This document shows, piece by piece, positions 9,169-18,586 of a stretch of 64,000 nt of DNA. Numbering within the stretch: the stretch's first letter is position 1; every line of letters starts with the position of its first letter. The notes beneath the pieces are model-generated. The model had not been told where the DNA came from and did no database searches. It was given only the letters and a program-made list of their open reading frames with translations. The translations under genes were made by a program, and so were the position numbers. The stretch comes from Caloramator proteoclasticus DSM 10124 (GTDB lineage Bacteria > Bacillota > Clostridia > Clostridiales > Caloramatoraceae): NCBI RefSeq assembly GCF_900129265.1, contig NZ_FQVG01000006.1:16633-80632 (forward strand). The letters are read 5' to 3'.

Positions 9169-10515
9169 GTGTATTTATTGGGGAAAATACAAAAGAAATT
9201 AAGCATTGCATCTTTAGTGGGGGTGCTATTAGGTTTATTTTTATCATTATTTGCAGTAAACCTTCAAATTAAATCTAATTCAATTTATATGGTTAAAGTA
9301 TTAGATAAGGAAATAGGCTATGTAAAAGGTGTTGAAGTAGTAAAAAACGTTAAAGACAAGATAAAAATGACTGATGGAATAGATTTATCAAAGGATGTTA
9401 AGGTTATTGCTGAAAAAGATGCCAATAAACATCTAATCGATGAACAAGAACTTGAAGTTAAATTAAGAAAACAATTTAAACTTAAAATACCTGCTTATGT
9501 TGTAAAGGTAGGAAATAATCAAATAGCTGTACTTGCAAGTAAAAGAGATTACGAAGTTTTAATTGAAACATTAAAAAATAGATATATTCCTAAATATGAC
9601 AAAACAAAGAATGTAGAAATAAAATCATTTAAGATAGATGAAAATCTTTTAACAACAGTTCAGTATGTAGATGCAGCATTAGTTGAAGATGTTGATGATG
9701 TTGCAGAAAAAATAATTAAAGGAAAGCTAATTGAAGAAAAGTATGTAGTTAAGCAAGGAGATACTATCTGGAATATTTCATTAAATAAGGGCATAAGTAT
9801 CGATGAAATAGCTACATATAATCCAAACATAAATTTAGATAAAATAAAAATAGGACAAGAAATTTTGATAGTAAGAAATGAGCCATTTTTCAATGTTGAA
9901 ATAGATGTTAATATAGTTTCAGACGAAGAAGTTCCTTACGAGGAAAAACAAATATATGATAAGACTATGAACAAAGGCAAGAAGATAGTAAAGGAAGAAG
10001 GTAAAAATGGTCTAGCTGAAGTTACAAAGAATATTAAGATAGTAAATGGTGATGTTGTAGAAGAAACAATAGTTTCTTCAAAGTTAATAGAGGAGCCTAA
10101 GAACAGCGTTGTAGTAATTGGAACAAAACAATCTCAATTAGTTGCGACAGGAATGTTTATAAGGCCATCAAGAGGATATATATCTTCTTACTTTGGTAGA
10201 AGATGGGGTAGAATGCATCAAGGAGTAGATTTAGCAGGGCCAACTGGAACACCAATCTATGCAGCAGATACAGGAAAAGTTGTATTTGCTGGCTGGATGG
10301 GAACCTATGGTAAGTGCATTATGATTGACCACGGAAATGGTTATAGAACTGTATATGGCCACGCAAGTAAATTATATGTTTCTGAAGGGACAAGGGTAAC
10401 AAAGGGACAATTGATTGCGGCAGTTGGTTCAACAGGTAGGTCCACAGGACCACACCTTCATTTTGAAATAAGGAAAAATGGAGTACCTCAAAATCCACTT
10501 AAATACATAAAGTAA
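9169..10515 (+). CDS. M23-family murein endopeptidase with LysM and G5-like domains
   Basis: A membrane-anchored cell-wall hydrolase. One N-terminal hydrophobic helix (SLVGVLLGLFLSLFAV) is followed by an extracellular linker, a LysM peptidoglycan-binding repeat around residues 195-240 (YVVKQGDTIWNIS...), a G5-like stretch, and a C-terminal LytM/M23 zinc peptidase domain with the metal ligands in HQGVD and HLHFEI and the GYGNxV-like YGKCIMIDHGNGY segment. The catalytic set looks intact. An upstream ATG at 9151 is in frame, but the ribosome site AAAGGAGG (9154-9161) lies after it, so GTG 9169 (7-base spacing) is chosen. It is a single gene; a sporulation or growth role cannot be told from sequence. 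Confidence 0.9.
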   Translation: MYLLGKIQKKLSIASLVGVLLGLFLSLFAVNLQIKSNSIYMVKVLDKEIGYVKGVEVVKNVKDKIKMTDGIDLSKDVKVIAEKDANKHLIDEQELEVKLRKQFKLKIPAYVVKVGNNQIAVLASKRDYEVLIETLKNRYIPKYDKTKNVEIKSFKIDENLLTTVQYVDAALVEDVDDVAEKIIKGKLIEEKYVVKQGDTIWNISLNKGISIDEIATYNPNINLDKIKIGQEILIVRNEPFFNVEIDVNIVSDEEVPYEEKQIYDKTMNKGKKIVKEEGKNGLAEVTKNIKIVNGDVVEETIVSSKLIEEPKNSVVVIGTKQSQLVATGMFIRPSRGYISSYFGRRWGRMHQGVDLAGPTGTPIYAADTGKVVFAGWMGTYGKCIMIDHGNGYRTVYGHASKLYVSEGTRVTKGQLIAAVGSTGRSTGPHLHFEIRKNGVPQNPLKYIK

Positions 10516-10535
10516 GCCATTTAGGCTTACTTTAT
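10510..10535. terminator. Bidirectional terminator between M23 peptidase and subtilase genes
   Basis: A 9-bp stem, AAGTAAGCC with GGCTTACTT, contains the stop codons of both convergent genes and is followed by TTATTATTTT on the plus strand. Confidence 0.7.
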
Positions 10536-11720
10536 TATTTTATCAAAAACAAACATTCCACATCCTTGGATATTTTTATTTTCACCTATAGATTTGCAGG
10601 ATAATATAAGAATGCTCTTAACATCTTTTACTGAAATATTATTGTATTTTTCTAAAATAAGTGCAATAGAGCCACAAATTATTGCACAGGATATAGAGGT
10701 TCCTGAAGCAGACTTATATGGAGATTGAAGTGAATATTTATGTTTTGATGTTGGAACAAATTTTGTATCGCAGTTTAGAGAAAGCACATCAATGCAGGGT
10801 GCTACAATATCAGGTTTATTTATTCCATCAAAGGTAGGGCCTCTTCCTGAAAAATCGGCAATAGATATGTGTTTTTTTGATAAATCGACATTAATCCCCC
10901 CTACTGTTATGACATTTTTCATATTACCCGGGAAATAAATGCTCATATTTTGGGGGCCTAAATTTCCTGCTGGTACGACAGGAACTATATTATTTTCCAA
11001 TAGTTTATTTATTGCCATTTCTAAAGGGTTTATATACAGTTTGTTTAAATAAGGGAATTCAAAGGGTAAACACGCTATTTTAATGTTATATTCATCTTTA
11101 AGTAGAACTGCATCTTGAATAGCAAAAATTATATCTGACATATATCCAAATCCAAGTGAATTAAAACATTTAAATATACAGAGTTTTGAATCTGGTGCAA
11201 TTCCTTTATATGATTTATTAGTGTGCCCATTAGATGCAATTATTCCAGACAAAAAGGTTCCGTGTCCGTTATCGTCATAGGTTTTATCAATTTTGTTTAT
11301 ATAGTCCTTAAAGTATACAATAGTATTTTTGTTAGTTATAAGATCTGGATGAGGAAAACAACCAGTATCAAAAACTGCGATTCCAATATCCTTTCCTGTT
11401 AAGTTAATGTTGTGGGCAAACTTTACACCTATGCTTTCAGAAACATTATTTAAACATAATGATGCCTTATAATCAAAGCAGATAAAAGAGATGTCGGGGT
11501 TTTCAGATAATCTGTCTATGGAAGTGGGTGAAATTTCACAGGCTATAGCATTTATTATTGTGTATTCATACTTTATCTTTCCTCCATTACTTATTATGGA
11601 ACCTCTTGTAGTTTTAACATTATTTTTATAGCATATTATTACAGGAATTCTGCGTTTTAGGTTCGGTGTCATATATTCCTTCAGTTTTTTATCTATTTTC
11701 TTATTTAAAAATAAAAACAT
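10527..11720 (-). CDS. Subtilisin-like serine protease (S8) without signal peptide
   Basis: A subtilase of about 397 residues with the full catalytic triad: Asp in VFDTGCF, His in NGHGTFLSG, Ser in SGTSISCA, and the oxyanion Asn in PAGNLGP. The first ~100 residues (after MFLFLNKK) resemble an I9-type inhibitor propeptide (RIPVIICYKNN...) but there is no hydrophobic signal peptide, so the enzyme is likely cytoplasmic or packaged into a spore. The chosen ATG at 11720 has AGGTGAT upstream; an in-frame ATG at 11759 lacks a ribosome site. It is a single gene, convergent with the M23 peptidase. Substrate unknown. Confidence 0.88.
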   Translation of the reverse strand: MFLFLNKKIDKKLKEYMTPNLKRRIPVIICYKNNVKTTRGSIISNGGKIKYEYTIINAIACEISPTSIDRLSENPDISFICFDYKASLCLNNVSESIGVKFAHNINLTGKDIGIAVFDTGCFPHPDLITNKNTIVYFKDYINKIDKTYDDNGHGTFLSGIIASNGHTNKSYKGIAPDSKLCIFKCFNSLGFGYMSDIIFAIQDAVLLKDEYNIKIACLPFEFPYLNKLYINPLEMAINKLLENNIVPVVPAGNLGPQNMSIYFPGNMKNVITVGGINVDLSKKHISIADFSGRGPTFDGINKPDIVAPCIDVLSLNCDTKFVPTSKHKYSLQSPYKSASGTSISCAIICGSIALILEKYNNISVKDVKSILILSCKSIGENKNIQGCGMFVFDKIIK

Positions 11721-11831
11721 ATAATCACCTAATAAATTTATGCAATACATTATATGCATTTATTCTTAAAACTGTTACAAGTTGATTGTGCAAACCATCA
11801 ATGTTAAAATGAAGATAAGGGAGGGATTATT

Positions 11832-12014
11832 ATGGCGTTGATAGATTTCAAATGTAAAGAATGCGGAAATGAATTTTTTGAAATAGTAAACTCGGATGAA
11901 AAGGTTGTATGCCCAAAATGTAAAAGTGATAATGTTGAAAGAGTGTATAAGGGTAAGTTTTATGGAAAGGGAAATTGTAGTGGAGGATGTTCAACCTGTT
12001 CAGGATGTCATTAA
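11832..12014 (+). CDS. Small FmdB-like zinc-ribbon protein
   Basis: A 60-residue protein with two CxxC pairs (CKEC near residue 9 and CPKC near 28), the zinc-ribbon pattern of the FmdB/CxxC regulatory-protein family, followed by a glycine- and cysteine-rich tail (CSGGCSTCSGCH) that could bind a further metal. The ATG is preceded by AAGGGAGGG. Function in this family is not established; it is often annotated as a putative regulatory protein. It is a stand-alone gene followed by a long hairpin shared with the spo0E-like gene. Confidence 0.8.
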   Translation: MALIDFKCKECGNEFFEIVNSDEKVVCPKCKSDNVERVYKGKFYGKGNCSGGCSTCSGCH

Positions 12015-12058
12015 AAGTTCTATAGATAAAAATATTTTCAAGGGTATATAATATAAAA

Positions 12059-12086
12059 AACTGCCTCAATATGTATTGAGGCAGTT
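12059..12086. terminator. Bidirectional terminator between zinc-ribbon gene and spo0E-like gene
   Basis: A 13-bp near-perfect palindrome, AACTGCCTCAATA with TATTGAGGCAGTT, lies between two convergent genes. T-rich sequence is short on both sides. Confidence 0.65.
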
Positions 12087-12089
12087 AAA

Positions 12090-12254
12090 TTATGCAGAGA
12101 ATGTTTTTTTAGTATAAATAACGATTAGTCTATCAAGTTCTTGGCTAAGTTTTAAAATTTTACTATATTCTTCTTTTTTTATTCCATCCTTTAATTTTAA
12201 ATTCAGTTCATTAGAAAGTAACTCAATTTTATTTCTAATTTCATCTTTTAGCAT
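12090..12254 (-). CDS. Spo0E-family aspartyl-phosphate phosphatase (54 residues)
   Basis: A short gene below usual ORF cut-offs. The 54-residue product begins MLKDEIRNKIELL and carries the family signature SQELDRLI near residues 37-44, followed by a short basic tail. Spo0E-type proteins are two-helix phosphatases that remove phosphate from Spo0A~P and so delay sporulation. The ATG at 12254 is preceded by GGGGG at good spacing, and a terminator hairpin follows directly. It implies an endospore-forming host. The family call rests on the SxELDxLI motif and size; the exact target cannot be read. Confidence 0.82.
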   Translation of the reverse strand: MLKDEIRNKIELLSNELNLKLKDGIKKEEYSKILKLSQELDRLIVIYTKKTFSA

Positions 12255-12355
12255 TCTAATCCCCCACCATTTACTCTTTTTAAGACAGCGACAAAGGATA
12301 TTTTAACATTAATGTATGCACAAATCAATATTTGTTAAAAAATTTATCATTAATT

Positions 12356-13246
12356 TTATTTAACAAAATTGATGTTTTTTATATGTTCAATAAATGCTCT
12401 TGAAGCAGGGGATAGAGTTTTTTTGTTGTGATAAACAAGATATATAGGTCTTATTATGTCTAAACCCTCTATAGTATGACACCTTAAAAGGTTAGCTTCT
12501 ATTAAATCTTTGCAGGCATAATAGGAAACGATAGATACACCAATCTTGTTTTTTACTAATTGTATTACCATCTCTAAGGAATTAGCGTTTATTATTGTAT
12601 TCAGATCCTCAATATTAAAACCTATTTCATATAGTTTTTTTTCAAAAATATGTCTTGTAGCAGAGCCATCTTCTCTTTGGATAAAAGGCAATTTAATAAT
12701 ATCTTTAAAATCTACCTTTTCATTTAAATTGTCAAAATTACTTATTAAAACAAGTTTGTCTTGAAATATATTTGTATATGTGAGTTTACAGTCATCTATC
12801 ATATCTCCAACAATACCTAAATCAACATTAAAGGAAATAAGTTGGTCAACCACATATTGTGTACTTCCTTCCTTTATATCGTAATTAACTTCACTATATA
12901 ATTTACTAAAGGATTCAATAATTTGAGGAAGTAAAAATCTACAAGGTGTTGTACTGGCGGCAATAGTTATTTTACCGCATATTCTATTATCATATAGTGA
13001 TAAACTCGAAATAGCATTGTCCCTTATATTAACTAAATTTATAGCATACTCATAAAAAAGCTTTCCGGCTTCAGTTAAACGTATATCCTTTCCGTTTCTA
13101 TCAAACAGCATAACCTTAAGTTCCTTCTCTAAAGAGGAAATATGAGAACTTATTGTAGGCTGTGATAAAAAAGTAGCCTCTGCTGCCTTAGAAAAACTTT
13201 TATATTTTGCAACATTAATAAATGCCTCAATTTGCTTAAAATCCAT
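12356..13246 (-). CDS. LysR-family transcriptional regulator
   Basis: A 296-residue regulator with the standard N-terminal winged helix-turn-helix (FSKAAEATFLSQPTISSHISSLEKEL, residues 18-43) and a C-terminal periplasmic-binding-fold effector domain. The start MDFKQIEAF has GGGGTGATGG upstream. Its N-terminus looks like the clostridial group sometimes labelled selenium-metabolism-associated LysR, but I see no selenium gene here, so the effector is open. It is divergent from murA (194 bp between them), and LysR proteins often regulate a divergent neighbour, though control of murA would be unusual. Confidence 0.9.
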   Translation of the reverse strand: MDFKQIEAFINVAKYKSFSKAAEATFLSQPTISSHISSLEKELKVMLFDRNGKDIRLTEAGKLFYEYAINLVNIRDNAISSLSLYDNRICGKITIAASTTPCRFLLPQIIESFSKLYSEVNYDIKEGSTQYVVDQLISFNVDLGIVGDMIDDCKLTYTNIFQDKLVLISNFDNLNEKVDFKDIIKLPFIQREDGSATRHIFEKKLYEIGFNIEDLNTIINANSLEMVIQLVKNKIGVSIVSYYACKDLIEANLLRCHTIEGLDIIRPIYLVYHNKKTLSPASRAFIEHIKNINFVK

Positions 13247-13449
13247 ACCATCACCCCAATTATATAGTAAATGAATATTAACAATTTTTCAACAAATATT
13301 ATAGATTAACATCGGAGTTATAATTTGTTATCAAAAAATATAAAAATATGTATTAAAAAATCTAATATAAAATGCTATAATATCAATTATGGGTATAAAA
13401 TAGGATAATTATCTTTAAATATAGATTACAAGAAGGATGGGTGCTGTTT

Positions 13450-14724
13450 ATGGAAAAGTTAATTATTGAAGGCGGTATTCCTTTAAAGGGAGAAGTAGTT
13501 GTAGGCGGAGCTAAAAATGCAGCTGTTGCAATACTACCTGCAGTTATACTTGCAGATAAGGGAGAATTTATAATTGATAATCTTCCTGAAATTGAAGATA
13601 TAAAATGTCTTGAAGAAATATTAAGGAACCTTGGGGCAAAGGTTGAAGAAATAAGTGATACAGCAGTAAAAATAGACATAAATGGAGTTAAGGACTACAG
13701 AGCCTTAGGTGAAGAAGTTAAGAAGATGAGGGCATCATATTACCTATTAGGTTCATTGCTTTCAAAGTTTGGACGTGCAGAGGTTGCCTTCCCAGGAGGA
13801 TGTCCAATTGGGGTAAGACCAATAGATCAGCACATAAAGGGATTTGAAGCAATGGGGGCAAAGGTAACTGTTGAACACGGTGTTATTAAGGCCTATACAG
13901 AAGATGGTCTAAAGGGTGCCCACATATATCTTGATGTTGTAAGCGTAGGTGCGACAATAAACATAATGCTTGCGGCAACAAAGGCAAAGGGAGTTACAAT
14001 TATTGAAAACGCAGCAAAGGAACCCCACGTTGTTGATGTTGCAAACTTTTTAAATAGTATGGGAGCAAAAATCAAGGGAGCAGGAACAGATGTAATAAAG
14101 GTATATGGTGTTGAAGAATTAGTGGCGTGCAATTACAGCGTTATACCAGATCAAATAGAAGCAGGAACATATATGGTTGCAGCAGCAGCAACACTTGGAG
14201 ATGTTGTATTAAAGAATGTAATACCAAAACATCTTGAATCAATTACTGCAAAGCTCTTAGAGATGGGAATAACAGTTGAAGAGGGAGAAGATACAGTAAG
14301 AGTTTGTGCAAGTAAAAGACCAAAGGGTATAAATATAAAGACGCTTCCATACCCAGGTTTCCCAACAGACCTTCAACAGCCTATGTCAACTCTTTGCACA
14401 ATAGCAGAAGGTGTTAGCATAATAAATGAAAGTATTTGGGAAGGTCGTTTCAAGCATTGTGATGAATTAAAGAGGATGGGAGCAAAAATTAAAGTAGAAG
14501 GAAGAGTAGCTGTAATTGAAGGGATTGAAAAGCTATCTGGTGCAGAGGTTGCAGCGACAGACCTAAGAGGGGGAGCCGCTTTAGTTGTTGCTGGACTTGT
14601 TGCAGATGGAATAACAGAAGTTACCAACATTCGTCACATAGATAGAGGATATGAAAAAATAGAGCATAAGCTTCAGGCTTTAGGAGCAAAAATAAAAAGA
14701 GTAAAAGAAGAAGGGGCTAACTAA
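13450..14724 (+). CDS. murA: UDP-N-acetylglucosamine 1-carboxyvinyltransferase
   Basis: First committed step of peptidoglycan synthesis: transfers enolpyruvate from PEP to UDP-GlcNAc in the cytoplasm; the target of fosfomycin. About 424 residues, normal length. Two inside-out alpha/beta domains are recognisable, with the early VGGAKNAA motif, the catalytic-loop Cys in [13 protein letters not shown] (near residue 115, so the fosfomycin-sensitive Cys form), and the conserved [10 protein letters not shown] and [10 protein letters not shown] segments. A GTG at 13441 is in frame, but AAGGATGG lies too close to it; the ATG at 13450 fits better. Low-GC Gram-positives often have two murA copies; which one this is cannot be decided. 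Confidence 0.95.
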   Translation: MEKLIIEGGIPLKGEVVVGGAKNAAVAILPAVILADKGEFIIDNLPEIEDIKCLEEILRNLGAKVEEISDTAVKIDINGVKDYRALGEEVKKMRASYYLLGSLLSKFGRAEVAFPGGCPIGVRPIDQHIKGFEAMGAKVTVEHGVIKAYTEDGLKGAHIYLDVVSVGATINIMLAATKAKGVTIIENAAKEPHVVDVANFLNSMGAKIKGAGTDVIKVYGVEELVACNYSVIPDQIEAGTYMVAAAATLGDVVLKNVIPKHLESITAKLLEMGITVEEGEDTVRVCASKRPKGINIKTLPYPGFPTDLQQPMSTLCTIAEGVSIINESIWEGRFKHCDELKRMGAKIKVEGRVAVIEGIEKLSGAEVAATDLRGGAALVVAGLVADGITEVTNIRHIDRGYEKIEHKLQALGAKIKRVKEEGAN

Positions 14725-14741
14725 TACGTTAGCTCCTTTTT
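14713..14741. terminator. Terminator between murA and malic enzyme
   Basis: GGGGCTAAC pairs with GTTAGCTCC (one G-U) and is followed by TTTTT on the plus strand. It overlaps both stop codons, so it probably serves murA best. Confidence 0.75.
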
Positions 14742-15904
14742 GCTACTCCACTTTTTATTGCTGCTTCATAGACTGATTTTGCAACCTTTTTTTGTACCTC
14801 TAAGTTAAATGGCTTTGGTATAATATATTCTTCATTTAATTCCTCATCTTTAACTGATTCTGCTATTGCAAGGGCTGCCGCTATTTTCATCTCTTCATTT
14901 ATTACTTTTGCTCTTGCATCAAGTGCACCTCTAAATATTCCTGGAAAGGCAAGAACATTATTTATTTGGTTTGCAAAGTCTGAACGGCCTGTACCAACAA
15001 TTCTTGCACCAGCTTCCTTTGCATCCTGTGGGAATATTTCAGGCGTTGGATTTGCCATTGCAAACACAATAGCATCCCTATTCATTGCTTTAACCATCTC
15101 TTTAGTTAATACGTTTGGAGCTGATACACCTATAAAAACATCTGCACCTACTATAACGTCCTTTAATTCTCCCTTTTCGTTATTTGGATTTGTGATTTTT
15201 GCAAGTTGCTTCTTTGTATCATCAACATTTTGTATTCCTCTATAAAGTGCTCCTATTTTATCGCATACAACGATATTTTTTGCACCATAGGATAAAAGAA
15301 GCTTACAGATTGAAGTTCCGGCTGCACCAGCACCGTTTATAACTATTTTTAAGTCCTCAAGCTTTTTATTTACTATTTTTAAAGAATTTATAAGTGCCGC
15401 TAAGCACACAATGGCAGTACCGTGTTGGTCATCGTGGAAAACTGGAATATCCAGTTTTTCCTTTAACTTTTCTTCAATTTCAAAGCACCTTGGAGCAGAG
15501 ATATCCTCAAGATTTATTCCACCAAAGGATGGAGATATCTTAACAATTGTATCTACTATTTCATCAACTTCCTTTGTATTTAGTACTATTGGGAAAGCAT
15601 CAACATTTGCAAATTTTTTAAAAAGAACAGCTTTGCCCTCCATAACAGGAAGTGAGGCAAGAGGCCCTATGTCACCAAGTCCTAAAACTGCAGTTCCATC
15701 AGAAACTACAGCAATTGTGTTCCATTTTCTTGTATATGTATATACAAGCTCAGGGTTATTATGTATTTCTATACAAGGTTGTGCAACACCTGGTGTATAT
15801 GCAAGGGATAAATCACTTGAATTATTCACTTCAACCCTTGATATAATCTCTATTTTACCTCTCTTTTCTTCGTGAAACTTCAGTGCTTCATCATAAATGC
15901 TCAT
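14729..15904 (-). CDS. NAD(P)-dependent malic enzyme (malate dehydrogenase, decarboxylating)
   Basis: Oxidative decarboxylation of malate to pyruvate and CO2. The 391 residues are the short bacterial form without the PTA-like C-terminal domain. Signatures: SLAYTPGVAQPC, VVSDGTAVLGLGDIGP, PVMEGKA, the metal/catalytic stretch FHDDQHGTAIV, and the Rossmann nucleotide site VINGAGAAGTSI. NAD versus NADP preference is not safely readable. The ATG follows GGGGTGAT. It is a single gene; in fermenting Clostridia it supplies pyruvate or balances C4 acids. Confidence 0.93.
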   Translation of the reverse strand: MSIYDEALKFHEEKRGKIEIISRVEVNNSSDLSLAYTPGVAQPCIEIHNNPELVYTYTRKWNTIAVVSDGTAVLGLGDIGPLASLPVMEGKAVLFKKFANVDAFPIVLNTKEVDEIVDTIVKISPSFGGINLEDISAPRCFEIEEKLKEKLDIPVFHDDQHGTAIVCLAALINSLKIVNKKLEDLKIVINGAGAAGTSICKLLLSYGAKNIVVCDKIGALYRGIQNVDDTKKQLAKITNPNNEKGELKDVIVGADVFIGVSAPNVLTKEMVKAMNRDAIVFAMANPTPEIFPQDAKEAGARIVGTGRSDFANQINNVLAFPGIFRGALDARAKVINEEMKIAAALAIAESVKDEELNEEYIIPKPFNLEVQKKVAKSVYEAAIKSGVAKRS

Positions 15905-16009
15905 TTTATCACCCCATTTTTATAATATCAAGAATATTATAACATAAATAATTTCCATTGTAGTTATAAATGAAAAAAAGTAAAATATACATATGAAAGG
16001 AGAGAGAAT

Positions 16010-16798
16010 ATGGATTTTTGTAGTTTATACAGTGGAAGTAGTGGAAACTCAATATATGTAGGGAATGAGAGAACAAAAATATTAGTTGATGCTGGTTTAA
16101 GTGGTAAAAAAATTCAAGAGGGACTTTTAGATATAGGTGTTAATCCAAATGAAATAAATGCAATATTAATAACCCACGAGCACGATGACCATATTAAAGC
16201 AGCGGGAATATTATCAAGAAGGTTTAACATACCTATTTATGCAAATGCTGATACTTGGAGTGCAATGGAGTCTCAGATAGGGGATGTGAAGGAGGAAAAT
16301 ATAAAGGTTTTTAGTACTTATAAGCCCTTTGAGATAGGAGATATAACAGTTATACCATTTAAAATACCTCACGATGCCTCAAACCCCTGTGGTTATAGTT
16401 TTATTGAGAAGAATAAAAAGATTTCAATTGCAACAGACATTGGGCACGCAAGCAGGGAAGTTAAGGATAACATAAAGGATTCGGATTTAATACTCCTTGA
16501 GTCTAATCACGATGTTGAAATGTTAAAGGTAGGGCCATATCCATACTATTTAAAAAGAAGAGTTTTAAGTGATGTAGGACATTTATCAAATGAGGATTGT
16601 GGAAGAACAATTGTGGATATACTAAATAGTAGGATAAAAAGGATAATATTAGGGCACTTAAGTAAAACAAATAACTATCCAGAACTTGCATATAGAACAG
16701 TTTTATCTATTTTAGAGTCAAATGGAATTAGGGACGGGGTAGACATTGATTTAGACATTGCTCACAGGGATAGGGTAGGTAAATATTATTCTGTATAA
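16010..16798 (+). CDS. walJ: WalJ/YycJ-like metallo-beta-lactamase-fold hydrolase
   Basis: A 262-residue MBL-fold protein with the metal motif THEHDDH near residue 60, later ligands in IPHDAS, TDIGH and LGHLSKTNN. The start FCSLYSGSSGNSIYVG is characteristic of YycJ/WalJ, a proposed exonuclease linking cell division and replication, normally encoded with the WalKR two-component genes and HtrA. Here walKR is not in the window, but the next gene is htrA, 11 bases downstream, and rlmH follows, which is the usual end of the wal cluster. The ATG has AAAGGAGAG upstream. Biochemical activity in this organism is inferred. Confidence 0.9.
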   Translation: MDFCSLYSGSSGNSIYVGNERTKILVDAGLSGKKIQEGLLDIGVNPNEINAILITHEHDDHIKAAGILSRRFNIPIYANADTWSAMESQIGDVKEENIKVFSTYKPFEIGDITVIPFKIPHDASNPCGYSFIEKNKKISIATDIGHASREVKDNIKDSDLILLESNHDVEMLKVGPYPYYLKRRVLSDVGHLSNEDCGRTIVDILNSRIKRIILGHLSKTNNYPELAYRTVLSILESNGIRDGVDIDLDIAHRDRVGKYYSV

Positions 16799-16809
16799 GA
16801 GGTGAGGTT

Positions 16810-17898
16810 ATGGAGTATTATGGCAGAAGAAGACCTTCTGCATTCGGCTATTTTTTGTCGGCATTTTTTGGGGCAGTAATAGGAGGATTTTTGCTTTTAA
16901 CCTTTGCACCAGAGGCACTTTTTCAAAGATTTCAGGTTAAAGAACCAGAAAAGTTTGAGGTTAAGAAGGAAGTTGTGTATGAAACTGTAAGCACTGATGT
17001 GACAAAGGCAGCAGAGGAGGTTATTCCATCAGTTGTTGGGATAAAGACGACAAGGATACAGAGAAGCTTTTTTCAAAATAAAAGGGTACAGGGAGTTGGA
17101 AGTGGAATTATAATAGACAATGAAGGGTATATTTTAACAAACAATCACGTTGCAGGATATTCATCAACTAATATAGTTGTATCCCTTTATGATGGTAGGG
17201 AGGTAAATGGCAGAGTTGTATGGGCGGATGAGGTTTTAGACCTTGCTATTGTAAAGATTGATGAAGGAAACCTTAATGTTGCGAGGCTTGGAGATTCAAA
17301 GAATGCAAAAATAGGTGAACCAGTTATTGCAATAGGAAATCCACTTGGCCTTACATTTCAAAGGACTGTTACAGCGGGAATAATAAGTGCGTTAAATAGA
17401 ACAATTGAGGTTTCTGAAGGAGTTTTTATGGAGGATTTAATACAGACAGATGCATCAATTAATCCTGGGAATAGTGGAGGGCCTTTGGTTAGTACCAAAG
17501 GAGAAGTTATAGGTATAAATACTGTAAAGGTTACGACTGCAGAGGGAATAGGTTTTGCAGTTCCAATAAATATAATAAAGCCGATAATAAATTCAATAAA
17601 GGCCACAGGAAAATTTGAAACACCTTCCCTTGGAATAAAGGGTTTTGATAAGAACCTTGCGGGATACTTTGATTTTAAGATAGAAAAGGGCATATATGTC
17701 TATGATGTGTTAAGGGCAAGTCCTGCAGCAAGAGCAGGAATTAAAGAGGGAGATGTTATAGTATCAATCAACGGTAAGGAAGTAAATACAATGATGGAGC
17801 TTAAGGAAGAGATGTTTAAAGTAGGTATTGGAGGTACCTTAACTATTACAATAAAAACACCTGTTGGAACAACTAAAAATGTTGAAGTTAAGTTATAG
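16810..17898 (+). CDS. htrA: HtrA/DegP-like membrane-anchored serine protease with PDZ domain
   Basis: Envelope quality-control protease. After a short cytoplasmic start, one transmembrane helix (FGYFLSAFFGAVIGGFLLL, about residues 13-33) anchors a trypsin-like domain with His in TNNHVAGY, Asp in DLAIVKI and Ser in NPGNSGGPL, followed by one PDZ domain (about 275-362; RASPAARAGIKEGDVIVSINGK). The length of 362 residues is typical of Gram-positive single-PDZ HtrA. AAGAGGTGAGG precedes the ATG. It is coupled to walJ with an 11-base gap, and a good terminator follows the stop. Confidence 0.93.
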   Translation: MEYYGRRRPSAFGYFLSAFFGAVIGGFLLLTFAPEALFQRFQVKEPEKFEVKKEVVYETVSTDVTKAAEEVIPSVVGIKTTRIQRSFFQNKRVQGVGSGIIIDNEGYILTNNHVAGYSSTNIVVSLYDGREVNGRVVWADEVLDLAIVKIDEGNLNVARLGDSKNAKIGEPVIAIGNPLGLTFQRTVTAGIISALNRTIEVSEGVFMEDLIQTDASINPGNSGGPLVSTKGEVIGINTVKVTTAEGIGFAVPINIIKPIINSIKATGKFETPSLGIKGFDKNLAGYFDFKIEKGIYVYDVLRASPAARAGIKEGDVIVSINGKEVNTMMELKEEMFKVGIGGTLTITIKTPVGTTKNVEVKL

Positions 17899-17920
17899 GC
17901 CTAAAAAGGCCTATTTTTAT
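17895..17920 (+). terminator. Terminator after htrA
   Basis: ATAGGCCT pairs with AGGCCTAT around an AAAA loop, followed by TTTTAT. It begins at the htrA stop codon. Confidence 0.8.
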
Positions 17921-17951
17921 ATAAAAGTTTTTTGTAGAAAGGAGAGTACTA

Positions 17952-18431
17952 ATGAATATTACTATAGTATCAGTTGGAAAATTGAAGGAAAAGTATTTAA
18001 AGGAAGGAATAAATGAGTATTTAAAGAGGCTATCAAAGTATGCAAAGGTTGATATAATCGAAGTTCCAGACGAAAAGGCACCAGAGAATCTTTCTAATAA
18101 GGAAGAGGAGATGGTTAAGGAAAAGGAAGGACAGGGTATATTAAAGTATATAAAGGAAAATATGTATGTAATAGTGCTTGATATAAAGGGTAAACAGCTC
18201 TCTTCAGAGGAGCTTGCTGATTTTTTAAGCCAAAGGGCTCTTTTAGGTGAAAGCAACATTGCTTTTGTAATAGGTGGTTCCCTTGGTCTTTCACAAACAG
18301 TTTTAAACAGGGCAAATTATAAATTATCATTTTCAAAGATGACCTTCCCACACCAGCTTATGAGGCTTATACTCCTTGAGCAGATTTACAGGGGATTTAG
18401 GATAATAAACGGTGAACCGTATCATAAGTAG
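17952..18431 (+). CDS. rlmH: 23S rRNA (pseudouridine-1915-N3)-methyltransferase
   Basis: A 159-residue SPOUT-class methyltransferase that methylates pseudouridine 1915 in helix 69 of 23S rRNA, using S-adenosylmethionine. Signatures are the N-terminal [18 protein letters not shown], the deep trefoil-knot segment [11 protein letters not shown], and the C-terminal [24 protein letters not shown]...YHK, which is nearly invariant in the family. The ATG has AAAGGAGAG upstream. It lies after htrA but beyond a terminator, so it probably has its own promoter. Confidence 0.97.
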   Translation: MNITIVSVGKLKEKYLKEGINEYLKRLSKYAKVDIIEVPDEKAPENLSNKEEEMVKEKEGQGILKYIKENMYVIVLDIKGKQLSSEELADFLSQRALLGESNIAFVIGGSLGLSQTVLNRANYKLSFSKMTFPHQLMRLILLEQIYRGFRIINGEPYHK

Positions 18432-18470
18432 TTGACAATTAGGCATACATATTATGTATAACTTATTAAT

Positions 18471-18508
18471 AAAAATAAAGGAGAAAATATAGTCTATCCT
18501 TTATTTTT
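18471..18508 (+). terminator. Hairpin after rlmH
   Basis: AAAAATAAAGGA (18471-18482) pairs with TCCTTTATTTTT (18497-18508), 12 bp with a 14-base loop. The 3' arm ends in a T-run. Probable rlmH terminator; a TTGACA at 18432 directly before it could also start a very short RNA. Confidence 0.6.
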
Positions 18509-18586
18509 GTATATTTACGAAAATAATACTTTTGCACTTTGTATTTATATGGAAAGGGTAATAAATAGTGCGTGCTAAAATTAAAT

